Shown: positions 8,954 through 18,594, counted from the stretch's first letter. The stretch: DNA of 64,000 bases from Flavihumibacter fluminis (GCF_021491375.1 NZ_JAKEVY010000006.1:62001-126000), one strand, 5' to 3'. Made by a program: numbers and translations. Notes: generated by a model from the letters alone, not told the origin.

Positions 8954-10111
8954 ATGCAACCCAAACATTTTGATCTGATCGTGGTAGGAGCCGGCGTGCT
9001 GGGCAGTTTTCATGCCTATCATGCCGCGAAAAAAGGATGGAAGGTATTATTGATTGAAAAGGATGAAAAGCCGGCCGATGCATCTGTCCGCAATTTTGGA
9101 ATGATCATTCCATCCGGAATGGCAAAAGGAGAATGGAAGGAGTATGGCAGGAGGAGCATGGAGATATACCGGTCGATTCAGAGCAGTTTTGACATCACGC
9201 TGCGTGCTAATGGTTCTATTTACCTGGCATCTGACAATACGGAGGCTACACTATTGGAAGAGCTTGCTGCGATTAATGAAAAAGACGGATATGCCTGTAC
9301 GTTAGCAAGTAAAGAAGATTGTTTGTTGCGGTATCCCGGACTTCGGGCTTCTTATTGTCAGGGCGGGTTATATTTTCCGGATGAAATAACGGTGGAGCCT
9401 AACCGCATGGTGCATCACCTGATCGCTTATATGAAGGAGCAGTTGGGACTGCTATATAAATCCAACACCCTGGTGAAGTCAGTAGTTTATCAGTCAGATC
9501 GTGCCTGGGTAGAAACCGGTAATGGCGAGCAATTCAGTTCTAATTATGTGGTGATCTGTTCAGGAAGGGAGTTTAAAACCCTGTATCCTTCTTTGTTTAC
9601 GAATGCGGGCATTGAGTTGGTCAAGTTGCAGATGATGCAGACTACACCTATGCCGGATTATGAACTGAAGGGGTCCATCTTCGGTGGACTTAGTATCAGA
9701 CGATATGAGAGTTTCCGGGAGTGTCCTTCATTTGAAAAGCTGCAGTCAGCGCAGATAGACAGCCGCTTTAAAAAGTGGGGGATTCATGTGTTGTTCAAAC
9801 AGGCGATGGATGGCAGTATGATCATAGGTGATTCACATGAATATGCGCCTATTGATCAAACGGATTCATTGGGATTTGAGTACAAGCAGGTAATTGAAGA
9901 TATCATTCTGCAGGAGGCGCAGCGAATGATCCGCCTGCCACACTGGAACATTGCAAAAACCTGGAATGGGTATTATACACAAAGTAAGGAGCAGGATATT
10001 TTCCGTGAATATGCGGATACGAATATCCTGATCCTTACTGCAATTGGAGGGAAAGGCATGACGGCTAGTCCGGCTGTTGCGGAAAAAACCATCAGCCAAT
10101 GGACTAATTAG
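8954..10111 (+). CDS. FAD-dependent oxidoreductase, TIGR03364 type
   Basis: A 385-residue DAO-family flavoprotein. The N-terminal Rossmann motif VGAGVLGSFHAYHAAKKGW is followed by LIEKDEKP and the characteristic SVRNFGMI; the C-terminus has TAIGGKGMTASPAVAE. Members of this clade sit beside phosphonate-degradation genes and are proposed to oxidise an aminophosphonate. Its own neighbourhood agrees: a DUF5690 transporter five bases upstream and a PhnZ-type gene overlapping its end by eight bases tail to tail. The exact substrate is unknown; N-methylated or hydroxylated aminoethylphosphonates are candidates. Confidence 0.75.
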   Translation: MQPKHFDLIVVGAGVLGSFHAYHAAKKGWKVLLIEKDEKPADASVRNFGMIIPSGMAKGEWKEYGRRSMEIYRSIQSSFDITLRANGSIYLASDNTEATLLEELAAINEKDGYACTLASKEDCLLRYPGLRASYCQGGLYFPDEITVEPNRMVHHLIAYMKEQLGLLYKSNTLVKSVVYQSDRAWVETGNGEQFSSNYVVICSGREFKTLYPSLFTNAGIELVKLQMMQTTPMPDYELKGSIFGGLSIRRYESFRECPSFEKLQSAQIDSRFKKWGIHVLFKQAMDGSMIIGDSHEYAPIDQTDSLGFEYKQVIEDIILQEAQRMIRLPHWNIAKTWNGYYTQSKEQDIFREYADTNILILTAIGGKGMTASPAVAEKTISQWTN

Positions 10112-10682
10112 CCTGTTGGCGCCCAATAATATACTGCGTCAGTTTTTGTTTCAGTTCATCCAATTCGGGAAGGGGTTTGCCTTCGATCTTGGCAGCTTCA
10201 TCCCAGGTGCGCATACGGATATACAAATCAAAAAGCGGATCGGCTTCAAAAGCTTTTGCTTCTGCTTCTTCCATTCTTCCACCCTGGTATTCGAGGGTCT
10301 TTTTGCTGGCTTCTGAAAGCTGTTCATAGTAGGAAGGATATTTCCAGGTGAGGTAGCGTTTGGCGTTCACATGGGAGGCGATGAGTTTACACATTCGTTC
10401 TCCCATACCAAGGCCAAGCAGCCAGTCGGCCCCCACTTTTTCATGATCCATCACCCCATATCCATCCATGGTTTCAGAAACATCATGAACAGGCAGGAGG
10501 TGACCAACATCGTGCAGGAAGGCAGCGAGCACCACTTCATCGTCGTATCCTTCTTCCATAGCGAGTTGAGCAGCCTGTACCATGTGTTCGAGCTGGGAAA
10601 CTTTTTCGCCTGCATATTCTTCTGCACCGAATTGTTCGTACAGGGAAAAGATCTGGTTGGTGAGTTCTTGTGGAGTTGTCAT
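10104..10682 (-). CDS. phnZ: PhnZ-type HD-domain phosphonate oxygenase
   Basis: A 192-residue HD-domain mixed-valent di-iron oxygenase. The PhnZ reaction cleaves the C-P bond of 1-hydroxy-2-aminoethylphosphonate to glycine and phosphate. The residues expected for PhnZ can be read off: Tyr23 and Glu26 in EEYAGEKVSQLEH (substrate-gating pair), and iron ligands His33, His57-Asp58 (FLHDVGH), His80, His104 and Asp161. Length is typical. It is encoded convergently with the flavoprotein and overlaps it by eight bases, so the two are not in one operon but are linked. No PhnY-like 2-oxoglutarate hydroxylase, which normally makes the substrate, is adjacent. Confidence 0.85.
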   Translation of the reverse strand: MTTPQELTNQIFSLYEQFGAEEYAGEKVSQLEHMVQAAQLAMEEGYDDEVVLAAFLHDVGHLLPVHDVSETMDGYGVMDHEKVGADWLLGLGMGERMCKLIASHVNAKRYLTWKYPSYYEQLSEASKKTLEYQGGRMEEAEAKAFEADPLFDLYIRMRTWDEAAKIEGKPLPELDELKQKLTQYIIGRQQAN

Positions 10683-10741
10683 AGTTCAAATTTAAAATCA
10701 GGAATGGAAATCAAAACATGCATTAACGCAAGTATGCACCC

Positions 10742-10779
10742 AAAAAGCGCAAGGCGACCCAATAAAGGAATCGCCTCGC
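10742..10779 (-). terminator. Terminator after the SusC/SusD pair
   Basis: On the minus strand a stem GCGAGGCGA (10779-10771) pairs with TCGCCTTGC (10757-10749) with one G-U pair, and a five-T run follows at 10746-10742. It lies just past the SusD stop at 10799. The loop is 13 bases. It also falls in the leader of the divergently placed phnZ gene. Confidence 0.55.
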
Positions 10780-10798
10780 GGATTTAGTTGTTTTTAGT

Positions 10799-12322
10799 TT
10801 ATTTGTTTACCCAGGTAGCTGTGTTTTGAGTATCTTCTCCCTGGCGGGCAACAGCTTCGTTGCGGTTGGTAGCATTCAACGATTGTTCTGCCTGAGGATA
10901 GATATAACGTACCGGAACTTTGTTGTCGTTCAGGTTAGCCGGACCAGGAATTACTTCCGGCAAACGGGTACGACGCCATTCAAACCAGCCTTCGAGTCCG
11001 TTGAAATAAAGCGCTACCCATTTTTGCAGTGCGATCTTAGCCAGTTTTTCCTGGGGTGTGCCGGTATAGGCAACTCCGGACTGAGTAAGATAATCTGCCG
11101 GCATGGTCAGGTTGATATTGTACTGTGCAGGTACTACCCCTCTCCAGTACTCGAAATTGGCATTGATACCATTCAGGTAGTAGGTTTCTGCAGTACCGGT
11201 AGTGATGAGTTCTTTTTCGCGTGCTTCAGCCAGGAGGAACTGCAATTCAGCATAGGTCATCAGCAGTGCCTGGGGAGCATCGGGAACCGGTGGCGCCTGA
11301 CCCGGGTCATTACAAACCAGGCAGGCGAATGTATACCCAACACGGCTAACGCCTTGTGGCCCACCATTGTAATTCAAGGCATCCACATCTCCCAATCCAT
11401 TAGGAATGCCCTCAATTGCAGGAGTACCTGCTGCAACTGAAGCTAATGAAGGTCTTCCAAAAACATTCAAACGGGGATCATTAAGCGAAGTCAAACGATC
11501 ATCCAATGTTTTACTTACCCGGAATTCATCAATAGAACCTACCCTTGAATCATACAAAGGCCATTGGTTGGGGGCCAGTGCCAGGTATTTCATTGCTGCA
11601 TTATCCGCGTTTCCGGTAAAGATGGGGTTGTTAGCAGGATCCCCCACGATTGCCTGCATTTCTGCTTTTACATCTTTCTTGGCAGAAATTCTAAGCAGGT
11701 AACGCAATCTGAGTGAGTTTGCCAGTTTTCTCCATTTCATGATTGCAGAAGGACCTCCCCCATACAATATATCTCCTGCAATACTGGTTGTGCTTACCGC
11801 CAGGATTTCATTGGCAGTTTTCAGATCAGCCAGGATACCATTGTAGATGGATTCCTGTGTATCATATTTAGGTGTATAAATACCATCGCTCTTGGCTTTA
11901 CCAGCTTCTGAGTAAGGAATATCACCATACGCTTCAGTAGCCTGGGCGAACATCCAGGACTTCAGAATCAGGGCAACAGCGTTGTATGCATTGGTATTAT
12001 CACCTCCTACTTTATTGAAAATATTCTGCAGGTTGCGATAGTTCCCATACACGTTGTTCCAGATACCGTTTTGCTCATTCCAGAGATATCGGTCTTCATT
12101 TACGAACTGAATCTTGGCGTGGTATTGCACAACAATATTTCCAATGCCCCAGGCCTCAAAGACCTGTTGGTTCATAGCACTTCTGATAACGCCACTTAAT
12201 AGGAGATCCGGATTCACATCAATAGGAACGTTCCCATTGGTGTTAATCTCTTCAAAATCTTTGGTACATCCTGCCAACATCCCCATTATCAGAAATGGCA
12301 GGGTTATTTTAAGAAATTTCAT
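10799..12322 (-). CDS. SusD/RagB-like surface lipoprotein (SusD-like_2)
   Basis: A 507-residue lipoprotein with signal peptide and lipobox LAGC (Cys19), followed by DFEEINTNGN, typical of the SusD-like_2 subgroup. It is predicted to sit on the cell surface as the ligand-capture lid of the SusC channel encoded 25 bases upstream. TPR-like helical repeats and the C-terminal EGWFEWRRTRLPEV segment fit the family. No glycoside hydrolase lies next to it, so the ligand may be a peptide, siderophore-like compound or glycan; the sequence does not decide. Confidence 0.92.
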   Translation of the reverse strand: MKFLKITLPFLIMGMLAGCTKDFEEINTNGNVPIDVNPDLLLSGVIRSAMNQQVFEAWGIGNIVVQYHAKIQFVNEDRYLWNEQNGIWNNVYGNYRNLQNIFNKVGGDNTNAYNAVALILKSWMFAQATEAYGDIPYSEAGKAKSDGIYTPKYDTQESIYNGILADLKTANEILAVSTTSIAGDILYGGGPSAIMKWRKLANSLRLRYLLRISAKKDVKAEMQAIVGDPANNPIFTGNADNAAMKYLALAPNQWPLYDSRVGSIDEFRVSKTLDDRLTSLNDPRLNVFGRPSLASVAAGTPAIEGIPNGLGDVDALNYNGGPQGVSRVGYTFACLVCNDPGQAPPVPDAPQALLMTYAELQFLLAEAREKELITTGTAETYYLNGINANFEYWRGVVPAQYNINLTMPADYLTQSGVAYTGTPQEKLAKIALQKWVALYFNGLEGWFEWRRTRLPEVIPGPANLNDNKVPVRYIYPQAEQSLNATNRNEAVARQGEDTQNTATWVNK

Positions 12323-12347
12323 ATAAAAGAGTTGGATGGGTTAGTGA

Positions 12348-15300
12348 TTATAATTTGAAACTGAGGTTCACACCATAACTGCGGGTGGTAGGAATACTCA
12401 TGTATTCAATACCTGGTAATGCTGTTCCACCGCTATAGCTCATGTTTTCAGGATCTACGTGCGGAACATTGTCCCACAGGAAGAGATTACGACCAACCAG
12501 TGAAACCGCTACACCACGGAAAGGAAGTTTACCCCAAACCTTATCAGGGATATTATAACCAACCTGCAATTCCCGCAATTTGATGAAGCTGGCATCGTAC
12601 ATTACACCTTCAGCGATGTTACGACCACCGGTCCAGGCAGTATGCCATTCGCGGGCAGTAACTTTTCTTGAATTTGGAGTAAAAGAACCATCTGCATTCT
12701 GAACCACACCTTCTCCAATTACACCGTTTCCAGGTTTGGTCAGGTCGTATCCATCAGCACGGCCTTCCAGTGTTTCGGTAATGATACCACCTTCGCGACC
12801 CACCACCTGGGTCAGGGAATACAATTCACCACCACTGCGGATATCAAAGAGGAAGCTCAGGCGAATGCCTTTATAGTTAAAGCTGTTGCGGATACCCATC
12901 AACCAGTCGGGGTTGTAGTTACCTAATTTGATACGATTGGTTGTACGTACCGGACGACCATTGGAACCAATCACCATTTGACCGGCATACTGTCCGGATG
13001 CGTCATAATATGGAGCATTGGGATCTTTGCTCTGTACTCTTGCAAATCCAATTCCATACAGATCACCCATACGCTCACCTACTCTGGCTTCAATGCTAAC
13101 ACCACGGCTTGCCATTACGAGATTGGTCAGGCCATCACTCAGCTCAATCACTTCACTGCGGTTAGCAGACCAGTTAACATCAAAATTCCAGGTCAGGTTT
13201 TTGTTTCGAACCGGTACCAGGTTCAACATGGCTTCAAAACCCCAGTTTTTAATCAAGCCGGCGTTGATTACGCGGCTTCCATAACCACTGGTGTTAGAAA
13301 GCGGAATAGAGAGGATCTGGTTTTTGGTACGGCTGGTATAATAAGTCAGGTCCAGTCCGATTCTGTTATCCAGGAAACGGATATCAGTTCCCACTTCGTA
13401 AGCAGAGCTGATCTCCGGCTTCAGGTTCAGGTTCGCCAGAACGCTGGTTTCACCATAGATCTGGGAAGAACCATAAGGTGTGCTCGGGTTGAAGGACTGA
13501 GTAAAGCGGAAAGGATCTGTATCATTACCTACCTGCGCGAAGCTTCCACGAACTTTCAGGAAACTGATGAAGTCGGGGAGTTTTACAACATCACTCAAAA
13601 TGGCACTCAATGCAACAGAAGAATAGAAATAAGAGTTATCCTCGGATCCAAATTCTTTCAAGGCATCTGGAAGTGTCAGAGCAGAGCTCCAGTCGTTCCG
13701 ACCAGTGATATCCAGGAACAGGAAGTCTTTATAACCCACAGATGCTGTTCCGTACAAGCTATTGATTCGCTTTTCAACGAAGTTGTCTTCGCTAACCAGC
13801 GGAATCCTGCTGTTGGTGAGTCTGTAAATGCCGGGGATATTGAGCTGTCCGGCTACGTTTTCTACAAAACGGCTGGTCTGGCGCATCTGGTTGCCACCCA
13901 CAGTTGCAGTGAGGTTGAAATCACTCACCTGCTTGGTAGCAGTCAACAGGAAGTCGGAGTTCCTTTCTTCGTTGGTGATATTCACCTGGCGATACTGACC
14001 AAAGGGGAAACGTTGGGTACTGAAAGCTCTTCTGTACTCTCTTCTTTCCTGGCTCCAGTCGGTTGCAGAACGCAGCTGCAGATTCAGCCAGTTTGTAAAT
14101 TCATATTTCAGTGTAATGTTACCAATGATCCGGTCATAATACTGGCCATTGGTATTTTCCATTACAGTGAGGTAGGGGTTATCGTGGTAGTTGTAGTTCC
14201 AGCTGAACTGGCGAAGTCCTTCCGCACCACGCATGTACAGGCGCTTCATATCTTCTACCCGAATAGATGCAGGCAGCCAGCAGTTGAAGAGGTACATCAG
14301 ACTTTCTGTACCATAACTGATAGAAGGACGGTTATCACTTTCACTCTTGATATAACTTACAAATGCACGTGCACTGAGTTTATCGCTAAAGTTGTAACCA
14401 CCCGTAAGAGAGATCGTATTACGACGAAGATCTGTATTGGGTACGATACCGGTCTGATCCAGATTGGTATAACTCAGGCGGAAATCACCACTTTTATTAC
14501 CACCTACTAAAGCTACGTTGTTGGTGATGGCGCGACCTGTTTGCAAGAAATCTTTCAGGTTGTCTACATCCGGAACCCAGGGAGTAGCAGTGATTACTGA
14601 TCCTGCAGGGGCATTCAGATCACCACCCAGGAATTCAGTAGGCTGACCATTTAATGTCCGGGGAGAGTTATACTGTGGATAGGATTGTCCGCGGAATGCA
14701 GGTCCCCATCCTTCGTCGGTACCATCTGTTAAACCAGCACCAGCACCATTTACAAATGCGAAATCACCACCATTACCATTTCCTTGTCCGTATACTTTCT
14801 GGTACTCAGGTAATTTCAGTGCGGATTCAGCAGTAACGTTGCTGTTCACTTCAACACCCAGTCCTTTTTGAACACGTCCGGATTTGGTTTTGATAACAAT
14901 TACACCATTCGCAGCGCGTGAACCATAGAGGGCTGATGCTGCAGGTCCTTTCAAAACTGACATAGACTCGATATCATCAGGGTTAAGGAAGGAAGCACCA
15001 TTACCGAAATCCACTTCCAGGTTACCTCTACCAGATGCACCTGTAATTGCATTACTAACCGGAACACCATCAATTACATAGAGCGGCTGGTTTTTATTCA
15101 GGTCAACCGAACGTTCACCCCGGATGGTAACACGGGCGGAACCACCTATACCAGATGGACTACCAACAACAGTAACACCAGCAACTTTACCAGCCAGCTG
15201 ATTTACTACGTTGGATTCCCTGGCAACAGTCAGGTCTTCCCCTTTAACTTCCTGGATAGCATAACCCAGTTTCTTTTTTTCGCGGCGGATACCAAGGGCG

Positions 15301-15638
15301 GTAACAACTACTTCATTTAATGAATTGTTGAGGGTGGTAGCGTTTACCACGATTTCTCCTGTGCCGCTGACAGTAACTTCCTGAGTAGTGATACCCACAC
15401 CACTGAATACTAATACGTCGCCCTGTTTGGCTGTAATCCGGAAGCGGCCATCAATATCGGTAGCCACACCGCGGGTTGTGCCTTTGACGAGAACAGAGAT
15501 CCCACTAAGCGGACTGTTATCCTGCTTAGAAAGTACTCTACCAGTAATTTGTTCCTGTGCGAGAAGGAGAAGGGGCGAAATGAGGAGCAGCAGAAGCCCC
15601 ACCAGGCCCGAGGCTCGATGATGTCTTGGTTTTCTCAT
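12348..15638 (-). CDS. SusC/RagA TonB-linked outer-membrane transporter
   Basis: A 1096-residue TonB-dependent channel. It has a signal peptide (residues 1 to about 28), a carboxypeptidase-regulatory-like beta-sandwich (QITGRVLSKQDNSPLSGI to about 110), a TonB-box region LNEVVVTALGI, the plug domain (about 120-230, DPDDIESMSVLKGPAASALYG in part), then a 22-strand-type barrel ending in an aromatic-rich strand (YGVNLSFKL). It forms a pair with the SusD-like lipoprotein downstream. No anti-sigma-interacting STN domain is present. The upstream region holds a -7 box and two inverted repeats, and the XRE-cupin regulator gene lies just beyond. Confidence 0.95.
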   Translation of the reverse strand: MRKPRHHRASGLVGLLLLLISPLLLLAQEQITGRVLSKQDNSPLSGISVLVKGTTRGVATDIDGRFRITAKQGDVLVFSGVGITTQEVTVSGTGEIVVNATTLNNSLNEVVVTALGIRREKKKLGYAIQEVKGEDLTVARESNVVNQLAGKVAGVTVVGSPSGIGGSARVTIRGERSVDLNKNQPLYVIDGVPVSNAITGASGRGNLEVDFGNGASFLNPDDIESMSVLKGPAASALYGSRAANGVIVIKTKSGRVQKGLGVEVNSNVTAESALKLPEYQKVYGQGNGNGGDFAFVNGAGAGLTDGTDEGWGPAFRGQSYPQYNSPRTLNGQPTEFLGGDLNAPAGSVITATPWVPDVDNLKDFLQTGRAITNNVALVGGNKSGDFRLSYTNLDQTGIVPNTDLRRNTISLTGGYNFSDKLSARAFVSYIKSESDNRPSISYGTESLMYLFNCWLPASIRVEDMKRLYMRGAEGLRQFSWNYNYHDNPYLTVMENTNGQYYDRIIGNITLKYEFTNWLNLQLRSATDWSQERREYRRAFSTQRFPFGQYRQVNITNEERNSDFLLTATKQVSDFNLTATVGGNQMRQTSRFVENVAGQLNIPGIYRLTNSRIPLVSEDNFVEKRINSLYGTASVGYKDFLFLDITGRNDWSSALTLPDALKEFGSEDNSYFYSSVALSAILSDVVKLPDFISFLKVRGSFAQVGNDTDPFRFTQSFNPSTPYGSSQIYGETSVLANLNLKPEISSAYEVGTDIRFLDNRIGLDLTYYTSRTKNQILSIPLSNTSGYGSRVINAGLIKNWGFEAMLNLVPVRNKNLTWNFDVNWSANRSEVIELSDGLTNLVMASRGVSIEARVGERMGDLYGIGFARVQSKDPNAPYYDASGQYAGQMVIGSNGRPVRTTNRIKLGNYNPDWLMGIRNSFNYKGIRLSFLFDIRSGGELYSLTQVVGREGGIITETLEGRADGYDLTKPGNGVIGEGVVQNADGSFTPNSRKVTAREWHTAWTGGRNIAEGVMYDASFIKLRELQVGYNIPDKVWGKLPFRGVAVSLVGRNLFLWDNVPHVDPENMSYSGGTALPGIEYMSIPTTRSYGVNLSFKL

Positions 15639-15667
15639 AAACTTAGTAGTTGTTTTTAATTACGACC

Positions 15668-15675
15668 CAAAACTA
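15668..15675 (-). promoter_or_regulatory. -7 promoter box of the susC gene
   Basis: Minus-strand TAGTTTTG (15675-15668) is a perfect TAnnTTTG. It predicts transcription start near 15663 and a leader of about 25 bases before the ATG at 15638. A matching -33 TTTG at the right spacing was not clear. Confidence 0.4.
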
Positions 15676-15725
15676 TCCGCCCAAAATGAAGCCTTTGTTA
15701 CCGACACTTTATTAAAATGTAAAGG

Positions 15726-15763
15726 TTTAGGCTAAATAAACGGTTGGTTTAGGTTAACTAAAC
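15726..15763. promoter_or_regulatory. Two TTTAG/CTAAA inverted repeats, possible operator
   Basis: TTTAG-G-CTAAA spans 15726-15736, and GTTTAG-GTTAA-CTAAAC spans 15747-15763, with an interleaved GTTAA/TTAAC pair (15753-15768). They lie between the end of the XRE-cupin gene and the susC promoter, 50 to 90 bases upstream of the -7 box. They may bind the adjacent regulator; this is inference. Confidence 0.4.
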
Positions 15764-15823
15764 TTAACGAAAATTTCACATTGCACAAAAACTAAATAAA
15801 AAGCAAACGATTGCGTAATTTTT

Positions 15824-16393
15824 TCAGAAGAGATAAATGACGAGCAGGAGGGCTGTTACTTTTCCTACGTTTTTAATTCTATGCGGATGCCGGCCATCAA
15901 ATGCGAGGGAGTCGCCGGCTTTCATGGTGAACTTCTCTTTGTCTACCTGGTATTCAATTTCACCCTGGACCAGGTATTTCAATTCATAGGCTTCTGTAGT
16001 AACCATCTGGCGGCGGGCGGCACCTGGTTTTATTTCCAGCAGTTCCATATCAAAGGCGGAACTGTTGACAGCTCTGGAAAAAATCCGTTTATACGAGAAG
16101 CCTTTCACCGGCTCCCGATTTACTTCTTTGAGTTCATCTTTACGGATAACATAGTATTTGAGATCGGTCATTTTTGCCTGCAGTCCTTCAAAAAATCCGC
16201 GCATATCTTCATCCAGGGAATGCACGATACTTAAGAGTACAGGTAAAGAAGGAACAGTCCGGTTGTTTTCAATTTGTGAAATCAGGCCTTTGGTAACACC
16301 CGCTTTATTGGCAAGTTGCTCCAGTGTTATGTTTTTTTCCTGCCGCCTCGCGCGAATGCGTTCGCCAATCAGCAAGAGTATCTCTTCTGTCAT
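15824..16393 (-). CDS. XRE-family regulator with cupin sensor domain
   Basis: A 189-residue transcription factor with an N-terminal helix-turn-helix (about residues 8-62; LEQLANKAGVTKGLISQIEN contains the recognition helix) and a C-terminal cupin (about 105-188; LKYLVQGEIEYQV, then AGDSLAFDGRHPHRIKN) that would bind a small ligand. This HTH_3 plus Cupin_2 layout is common in regulators of amino-acid, amine or xenobiotic metabolism. It lies 35 bases after iorB on the same strand and just upstream of the susC promoter, so it may control either or both. Direct repeats precede it. Confidence 0.88.
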   Translation of the reverse strand: MTEEILLLIGERIRARRQEKNITLEQLANKAGVTKGLISQIENNRTVPSLPVLLSIVHSLDEDMRGFFEGLQAKMTDLKYYVIRKDELKEVNREPVKGFSYKRIFSRAVNSSAFDMELLEIKPGAARRQMVTTEAYELKYLVQGEIEYQVDKEKFTMKAGDSLAFDGRHPHRIKNVGKVTALLLVIYLF

Positions 16394-16397
16394 ATGA

Positions 16398-16432
16398 CAA
16401 TATTAAGGCGGACTTGTTAGCTCCAATATTAA
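16398..16432. repeat. 9-bp direct repeats between iorB and the regulator gene
   Basis: CAATATTAA occurs at 16398-16406 and again at 16424-16432, 26 bases apart, with the second copy overlapping the iorB stop. The spacing is about 2.5 helical turns. They could be sites for autoregulation, but two short AT-rich copies can also arise by chance. Confidence 0.3.
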
Positions 16433-18594
16433 ATTTTATTTATATCAAAGGGGAGTCGCCTGATTCGTTTTCCGGTTGCCGCAAATATTGCATTACATAG
16501 GGCAGGAGCGAGCGGAGGTAATCCCGGTTCACCAACACCTTTGATTTTTTCACCACCTTCCGCCAGGATAAACACTTCAATCGGAGGTGTTTCAGTTATT
16601 TTCAGAATCGGGTTATTGTGAAAATTGGATTGAATGGTTTTACCATTTTCAATGCGGATGCCATTCTTGATGGCTGCTGTTATTGCCATAACAATAGCAC
16701 CTTCCACCTGGGCTTCCACCATATCGGGATTTACCATCGTACCCAGATCAATTACAGCATACACTTTTTCTATTTTGATGCCATCGCCTTTTTTAGATAC
16801 TTCCACCACGTTGCCTGCAAGGCCGGCAAAAAACTCCCACTGTGCCACGCCCCTGCCCCATCCGGCCGGCAAAGGTTTATCCCAGTTGGAGACCTCTTTT
16901 AATTTCTCCAATAGTCTTTTCGTATCGGAATGCTTACTATCCAGCATGGACAACCGAAATGCCATGGGATCTGCACCAGCTTTAACTGCCATCTCATCCA
17001 GGAAAGATTCATGGGAGAAAGCAAGCGTGGTAGAGGTTACCGCTCTCCAGGCTGCCAGCGGCACATGCATATCTGCATGCACATAGAGATTCTTCATGTT
17101 TGGTATCTCGTATGCCTGTTCACTGATACCTTCGGTCATGCCTCCATCGGTTTTGGTTTTATCATAGTTCGGGTTGGTTGCCGCCCCGATGGATGGAGAG
17201 ATCACCTTATGCTGAAAGGCAACCGGTTTTTTATTGGCATCCAATGCTCCTTTGAAAGCTGAGAAAGTCATGGGTCGAAAAGGTCCCTGCTGGGTATCAT
17301 CTTCGCGGGTCCAGATCGCCTTAACCGGTTTACCGGCTTTTTTGGAAAGCTGCACTGCTTCATGCACATAATCCGGGTACAGCCTGCGGCCAAAGCCACC
17401 CCCATTGAACTGAACATGCACGGTAATGTCTTCCGGTTTTACCTTGTATTCTTTCGAGAAACTGTTTTTGATACTGAAAGGCACCTGCGTGGAAGTCCAG
17501 ATTTCAATCTGGTTGTTTTCTTTCCAATGGGCCAGGCAGTTCATGGGTTCCATTGGTGAGTGAGACACCATCGGTGTTTCATAAAAAGCTTCCAGTTTGG
17601 TGGGAGCTGCTGCATAGGCTTTATCAAAATCACCTTTGGTATGATCCACTACGCCTTCGGATTTTGCTAGCTCTCTCAATTGCTGCTCGTAGGCGGTGAG
17701 CGAAAATTTATCATAGCCCTGGTAATCCCATTTTACTTTCAGCGCTTTGCGACCCTGAACTGCAGCCCAGTAATTATCCGCCAGCACTGCCACCCCTTCA
17801 AAACGGTATTTGCCAATTAAACGCTCACAGGTAATTACCTGCTGTACGCCTTTTACTTTTTTGGTTGCGGAATCATCAAAGCTGATGAGTTTGCCACCGA
17901 AAACAGGGCAACGCTCGATGCTGGCATAAAGCATTCCCGGAACCTCTACATCAATACCAAATACTGCCGTACCATTGCTTTTCAGGGGGATATCAGGTCT
18001 CTTTACCCGCTTGCCCAGCAATATAAATTTGGAGGGGTCTTTTAGTTTGGGCTCCTTGGGCACTTCCAGTTTGGCTGCAGTAGCTGCCAGTTCCTGGTAA
18101 GTGGCGGAGCGATTGCTTGCCTTGTGCAGGACCTTTCCATTTTCGGTTATACATTCCTGTGCGGGTACACCCCAGGCCTGGCTGGCTGCAGTTACCAGCA
18201 TTTCCCTGGCTGCTGCACCCACCTTTCTGTACTTGGTATAACTGGTACGGATAGATGCAGAGCCTCCGGAGAACTGATCTGCTCCTAATTCTATTTGTCC
18301 GCCTGATTGGCGGATGGTAACCAGGTCTAGGGTAAGATCCAATTCTTCCGCAATCAAAGAAGGAATCGACTGGAAGGTTCCCTGTCCCAGCTCCGGTTTG
18401 GTATTATATATGGTAATGCCTCCTTTCGGGTCAATCAGCACAAAGGGTGTAACACCCACCAGTTCGGCGTCATTGCTCAGGTTCACCAACTGTCCGAATG
18501 CTTTTCCATCTACTCCATTCAGCCCAATGATGAGGCCTGCGCCGGTGAATGAGGACAAACGCAAAAACCGACGACGGGAAAGAGTCGTACGCAT
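16429..18594 (-). CDS. iorB: Molybdenum hydroxylase large subunit, IorB-like
   Basis: A 721-residue xanthine-dehydrogenase-family molybdopterin-binding subunit, close to isoquinoline 1-oxidoreductase beta. The N-terminus has a twin-arginine signal (LSRRRFLRLSSFTGAG), so the enzyme is exported folded. Cofactor-binding stretches include KPELGQGTFQSIPSLIAEEL, FNGGGFGRRLYPDY and the C-terminal GVGEPGLPP with the catalytic-type glutamate. It works with the 2Fe-2S subunit encoded 20 bases upstream, and electrons would leave toward a cytochrome c, for which no gene is adjacent. The substrate is probably an N-heterocycle or aldehyde, not determined by sequence. Confidence 0.9.
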   Translation of the reverse strand: MRTTLSRRRFLRLSSFTGAGLIIGLNGVDGKAFGQLVNLSNDAELVGVTPFVLIDPKGGITIYNTKPELGQGTFQSIPSLIAEELDLTLDLVTIRQSGGQIELGADQFSGGSASIRTSYTKYRKVGAAAREMLVTAASQAWGVPAQECITENGKVLHKASNRSATYQELAATAAKLEVPKEPKLKDPSKFILLGKRVKRPDIPLKSNGTAVFGIDVEVPGMLYASIERCPVFGGKLISFDDSATKKVKGVQQVITCERLIGKYRFEGVAVLADNYWAAVQGRKALKVKWDYQGYDKFSLTAYEQQLRELAKSEGVVDHTKGDFDKAYAAAPTKLEAFYETPMVSHSPMEPMNCLAHWKENNQIEIWTSTQVPFSIKNSFSKEYKVKPEDITVHVQFNGGGFGRRLYPDYVHEAVQLSKKAGKPVKAIWTREDDTQQGPFRPMTFSAFKGALDANKKPVAFQHKVISPSIGAATNPNYDKTKTDGGMTEGISEQAYEIPNMKNLYVHADMHVPLAAWRAVTSTTLAFSHESFLDEMAVKAGADPMAFRLSMLDSKHSDTKRLLEKLKEVSNWDKPLPAGWGRGVAQWEFFAGLAGNVVEVSKKGDGIKIEKVYAVIDLGTMVNPDMVEAQVEGAIVMAITAAIKNGIRIENGKTIQSNFHNNPILKITETPPIEVFILAEGGEKIKGVGEPGLPPLAPALCNAIFAATGKRIRRLPFDINKI

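Noticed and set aside
12978-14510. Long plus-strand open frame (510 codons) opposite susC
   Set aside because: It lies entirely inside a well-supported SusC gene on the other strand, and its translation has no recognisable domain and an irregular composition.
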